Source of the DNA: Minisyncoccota bacterium
Lineage (GTDB): Bacteria; Verrucomicrobiota; Lentisphaeria; Oligosphaerales; MVZH01
DNA: 33,583 nt
NCBI GenBank assembly: GCA_021734725.1
Contig: JAIPIM010000002.1
Coordinates: 1-33,583, forward strand
Reading direction: 5' to 3'
Shown here: positions 31,565-33,583 of the stretch, piece by piece
How positions within the stretch are numbered: the stretch's first letter is position 1
How the letters are laid out: every line of letters starts with the position of its first letter
Notes under the pieces: model-generated
Told to the model about the DNA's origin: nothing
Databases searched by the model: none
What the model saw: the letters and a program-made list of their open reading frames with translations, nothing else
Translations under genes and position numbers: made by a program

Positions 31565-33583
31565 CCACCCGGCGCATGGTGTTGGGCAGATGCATGACTG
31601 CTTGCTGTCTGCTGCTGCTGCCGAGATCGGTCCCTGCGGCCGAGGCCGTGCTGCCGGGCAGTATCCCAAGTATCGACGACCATGCGATCCTGCAACAGAT
31701 GCCCGGCACCGACTACCGGATGCCGCCGCGGTTAATGACGCCCGAGTTCGTCGACAAACTGAAGCGCAAGGAGATCGGGGGGCGGTGGTGGTTCGACGCG
31801 CGGCCCGCCAGCGCGGCCCGGTGGACCAAGATTCCCGACGAGCGCTGGACCGAGCTGATCAGTGACTTCGCGCCCGTGAGCATGAAGGGGTGCAACACCC
31901 GCTTCGGTGGTGCCGATCCATTCAACAACACCCACTACTTCCGCGGAGTCCGCATGTCGGTGGAGGACTTCTTCGAGACTCCGTTCCAGGCCCGGACGGT
32001 AGACGGAGATTACATTGTCTACGCAAGGGAGGAGGACATGCCAGGCGATTATCGCTGGCGACCGAATCGCACGGTCGATATCCCGCATCTTGACGGAACC
32101 GTTCATCCATATCGGTTCTCCGTTCCCGACAAACCTGAAATCAAAGACGCTCCGCCCGGGTACAACTCGGGCCGCAGAAATTGGTTGTGCCCGGCTGGCG
32201 AGGTGTGGCGCGCGCGTCTGGCGATCATTATGCGGCACGCGATTCCCGAACTCGCCGCGGCCGTGTTCTGGAACGACGATGCCGACGCCGAACACACGCT
32301 GGCCGTGATACTCGACCGTATCGCCGACGTCTATCCCGAACTACCGCTGATCAGCCAGCATGTTGGACACGGCTTCGCGCGCAACCGCGACGGCAGCGAT
32401 TACCTCGACTTGGAGGGCTACCGCTCCGTCGAACCGGAAATGCCCTTCCCGAATTGGAACCATAAGCCGTTCTGGTTCCACTACATCTACGACTACAGCT
32501 ACGGCAAGCTCAACTACGGCATCGGCTACTGGACCGACGGCATCATGCTGGAAATGGGTAAAATCGCTCGATGTATCGACTTGCTTCGCGACCGTGAAGG
32601 CGTCCAAGCCTACAGCCGGCGGAAGTACGGCGATCCGGAGGCATGGCATCGCAAGATGGTCTCCGGGTTTCTGGAGCCGGCGCGGAAACTGGCCTACGCC
32701 ACGCCACCGACTCAGGGCAATACCAGCTACAGCTTTGTCAAAGGCGCGGTGGAACTGGGGCTGGTCGCGCAGGACCGCTATATCTTCGAGCGTGGGCTAT
32801 CCGTGATCGAGATGTATGTACCGAACAACTGGCTGAACGACGGCATGGCGCTGGACGGCGCCTTCAACTACGCCGGCATGACCTACAGCATCATCGGCTA
32901 CCGCTGGATGAACAAGCTCTTCGGCGGCCTCGATCTGAACGAACGCTACCCCATTCTGAATCGCGCCGACGAGCTTGGGGCACGCCCTGTGCGCACCTTG
33001 TACGACATCGCCAGCAAGCACGCGGATCAGCACACACGGTTCTACCGTAGCCGAAGCACACGTTATCCACCCCCGGCTCCCGATGCTATCCCTTACGCCC
33101 GACACGAACACAGCCAGTGCCTGCCCGCCTATGGCCTGACCTGCCTGCGCGGCGGCGCGCCCGGCAGCCGCCTGGAACTGATCATCGACCACCAGAACAC
33201 ACCCAACCACGTGCAGAAGTCGAAGATGAATATCCAGTTGTTCTACGAAGGCGTTGAATTGCTGCCCGATTTCGGCTACGCGGTTGGCATTACGGATGTC
33301 ACCAGAGAGCCCTGGTCCAGAGTCCAGCTGGACTATGAACTGCTCGGCTCACCCGATGCCGAAAACAAACATGATCCATACCGACATTGCTATACTCAAC
33401 AGCCCGAGGCCCACTGCGTGGCCACGGTCGATCACTACCTGTACGACGTGGTGCCAACGACGCTGCACGCCTATCTCGGCGGCCAGCCCCCGACCGATCC
33501 GGCCTACTGGACGCAGTTCGTCGACGCCGGCGGCGAGATGCTTTTCGCGGGTCGCCCCAACCCCGTGGACGTCTTCCGCCGGC
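31561..33583 (+). CDS. Second exported heparinase II/III-like protein (partial, runs off the window)
   Basis: An open frame of 674 codons from ATG 31561 continues to the right edge without a stop. It starts with a signal peptide ('MVLGRCMTACCLLLLPRSVPAAEA'). The N-terminal ~450 residues are mostly helical (toroid-like). Segments such as 'NTSYSFVKGAVELGLVAQDRYI' and 'PNNWLNDGMALDGAFNYAGMTY' are of the lyase type. The beta-sandwich begins around 'YARHEHSQCLPAYGLTCLRGG' region (His515, His517; family-like layout), then 'TPNHVQKSKMNIQLFYEGVE' with His550, and 'LLPDFGYAVG' with Asp570 and Tyr573. The fold and position match heparinase II/III family proteins, but the sequence is clearly different from the first lyase. 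The start overlaps the relic's stop (ATGA), so translation may be coupled. The C-terminus is missing. Confidence 0.82.
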   Translation, partial: MTTRRMVLGRCMTACCLLLLPRSVPAAEAVLPGSIPSIDDHAILQQMPGTDYRMPPRLMTPEFVDKLKRKEIGGRWWFDARPASAARWTKIPDERWTELISDFAPVSMKGCNTRFGGADPFNNTHYFRGVRMSVEDFFETPFQARTVDGDYIVYAREEDMPGDYRWRPNRTVDIPHLDGTVHPYRFSVPDKPEIKDAPPGYNSGRRNWLCPAGEVWRARLAIIMRHAIPELAAAVFWNDDADAEHTLAVILDRIADVYPELPLISQHVGHGFARNRDGSDYLDLEGYRSVEPEMPFPNWNHKPFWFHYIYDYSYGKLNYGIGYWTDGIMLEMGKIARCIDLLRDREGVQAYSRRKYGDPEAWHRKMVSGFLEPARKLAYATPPTQGNTSYSFVKGAVELGLVAQDRYIFERGLSVIEMYVPNNWLNDGMALDGAFNYAGMTYSIIGYRWMNKLFGGLDLNERYPILNRADELGARPVRTLYDIASKHADQHTRFYRSRSTRYPPPAPDAIPYARHEHSQCLPAYGLTCLRGGAPGSRLELIIDHQNTPNHVQKSKMNIQLFYEGVELLPDFGYAVGITDVTREPWSRVQLDYELLGSPDAENKHDPYRHCYTQQPEAHCVATVDHYLYDVVPTTLHAYLGGQPPTDPAYWTQFVDAGGEMLFAGRPNPVDVFRR

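Noticed and set aside
1..33583. tRNA, rRNA and CRISPR arrays
   Set aside because: No cloverleaf-like segment, rRNA-like stretch or regularly spaced repeat array was seen in any gap. Reading by eye could miss a divergent tRNA.

Overview
The window looks like a chromosomal segment from an uncultured member of the Verrucomicrobiota/Kiritimatiellota/Lentisphaerota assemblage. The main clues are a pseudopilin of the 'RFTLIELLVVIAIIG' type with a C-terminal H-x9-DG motif, a PEP-CTERM protein with autotransporter-type strand repeats, large carbohydrate-active enzymes of families common in these phyla, and short palindromic repeats between genes. This placement is inference; no rRNA or other universal marker lies in the window.

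Layout. 1-1566 (minus): two translationally coupled membrane/coiled-coil proteins of unknown function. 1838-3226 (plus): an alginate-export-type outer-membrane porin with a probable terminator. 3504-5192 (minus): ribulokinase (araB). 5436-7148 (plus): recJ. 7163-7345: a decayed transposase fragment. 7394-13346 (minus): one tight five-gene operon, TetR regulator, TolC-like outer-membrane lipoprotein, HlyD/MacA-type adaptor, MacB-type ATPase and MacB-type permease, headed by a sigma70-like promoter whose start region carries a perfect 7-2-7 palindrome (probable self-operator). 13662-15263 (plus): a divergent B12-binding radical SAM enzyme. 15453-18509 (plus): a small exported protein with 29-residue repeats, then a large transglutaminase-like protein. 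18649-19521: a DUF89/ARMT1-type protein. 19868-20806: an MsrB-MsrA fusion lipoprotein.

From about 21 kb the content becomes accessory. A PEP-CTERM protein (21201-22727) and a pseudopilin (about 22914-23621) are bracketed by two inverted copies of a ~72-bp dispersed repeat. From 23891 to the right edge there is a co-oriented polysaccharide-degradation cluster: a heparinase II/III-type lyase (1164 aa), a GHL6/GH42-like glycosidase, a five-bladed-propeller glycosidase-like protein, a truncated GH39-like gene relic, and a second exported heparinase-like lyase that runs off the window. The cluster appears more GC-rich than the rest. It contains no SusC/SusD pair and no sulfatase, so the substrate cannot be read from the sequence alone; a uronic-acid-containing polysaccharide is the simplest guess.

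The most promising uncharacterised items are the repeat protein/transglutaminase pair, the coiled-coil membrane pair at the left edge, the lyase cluster, and the paired dispersed repeat placed just upstream of two genes.
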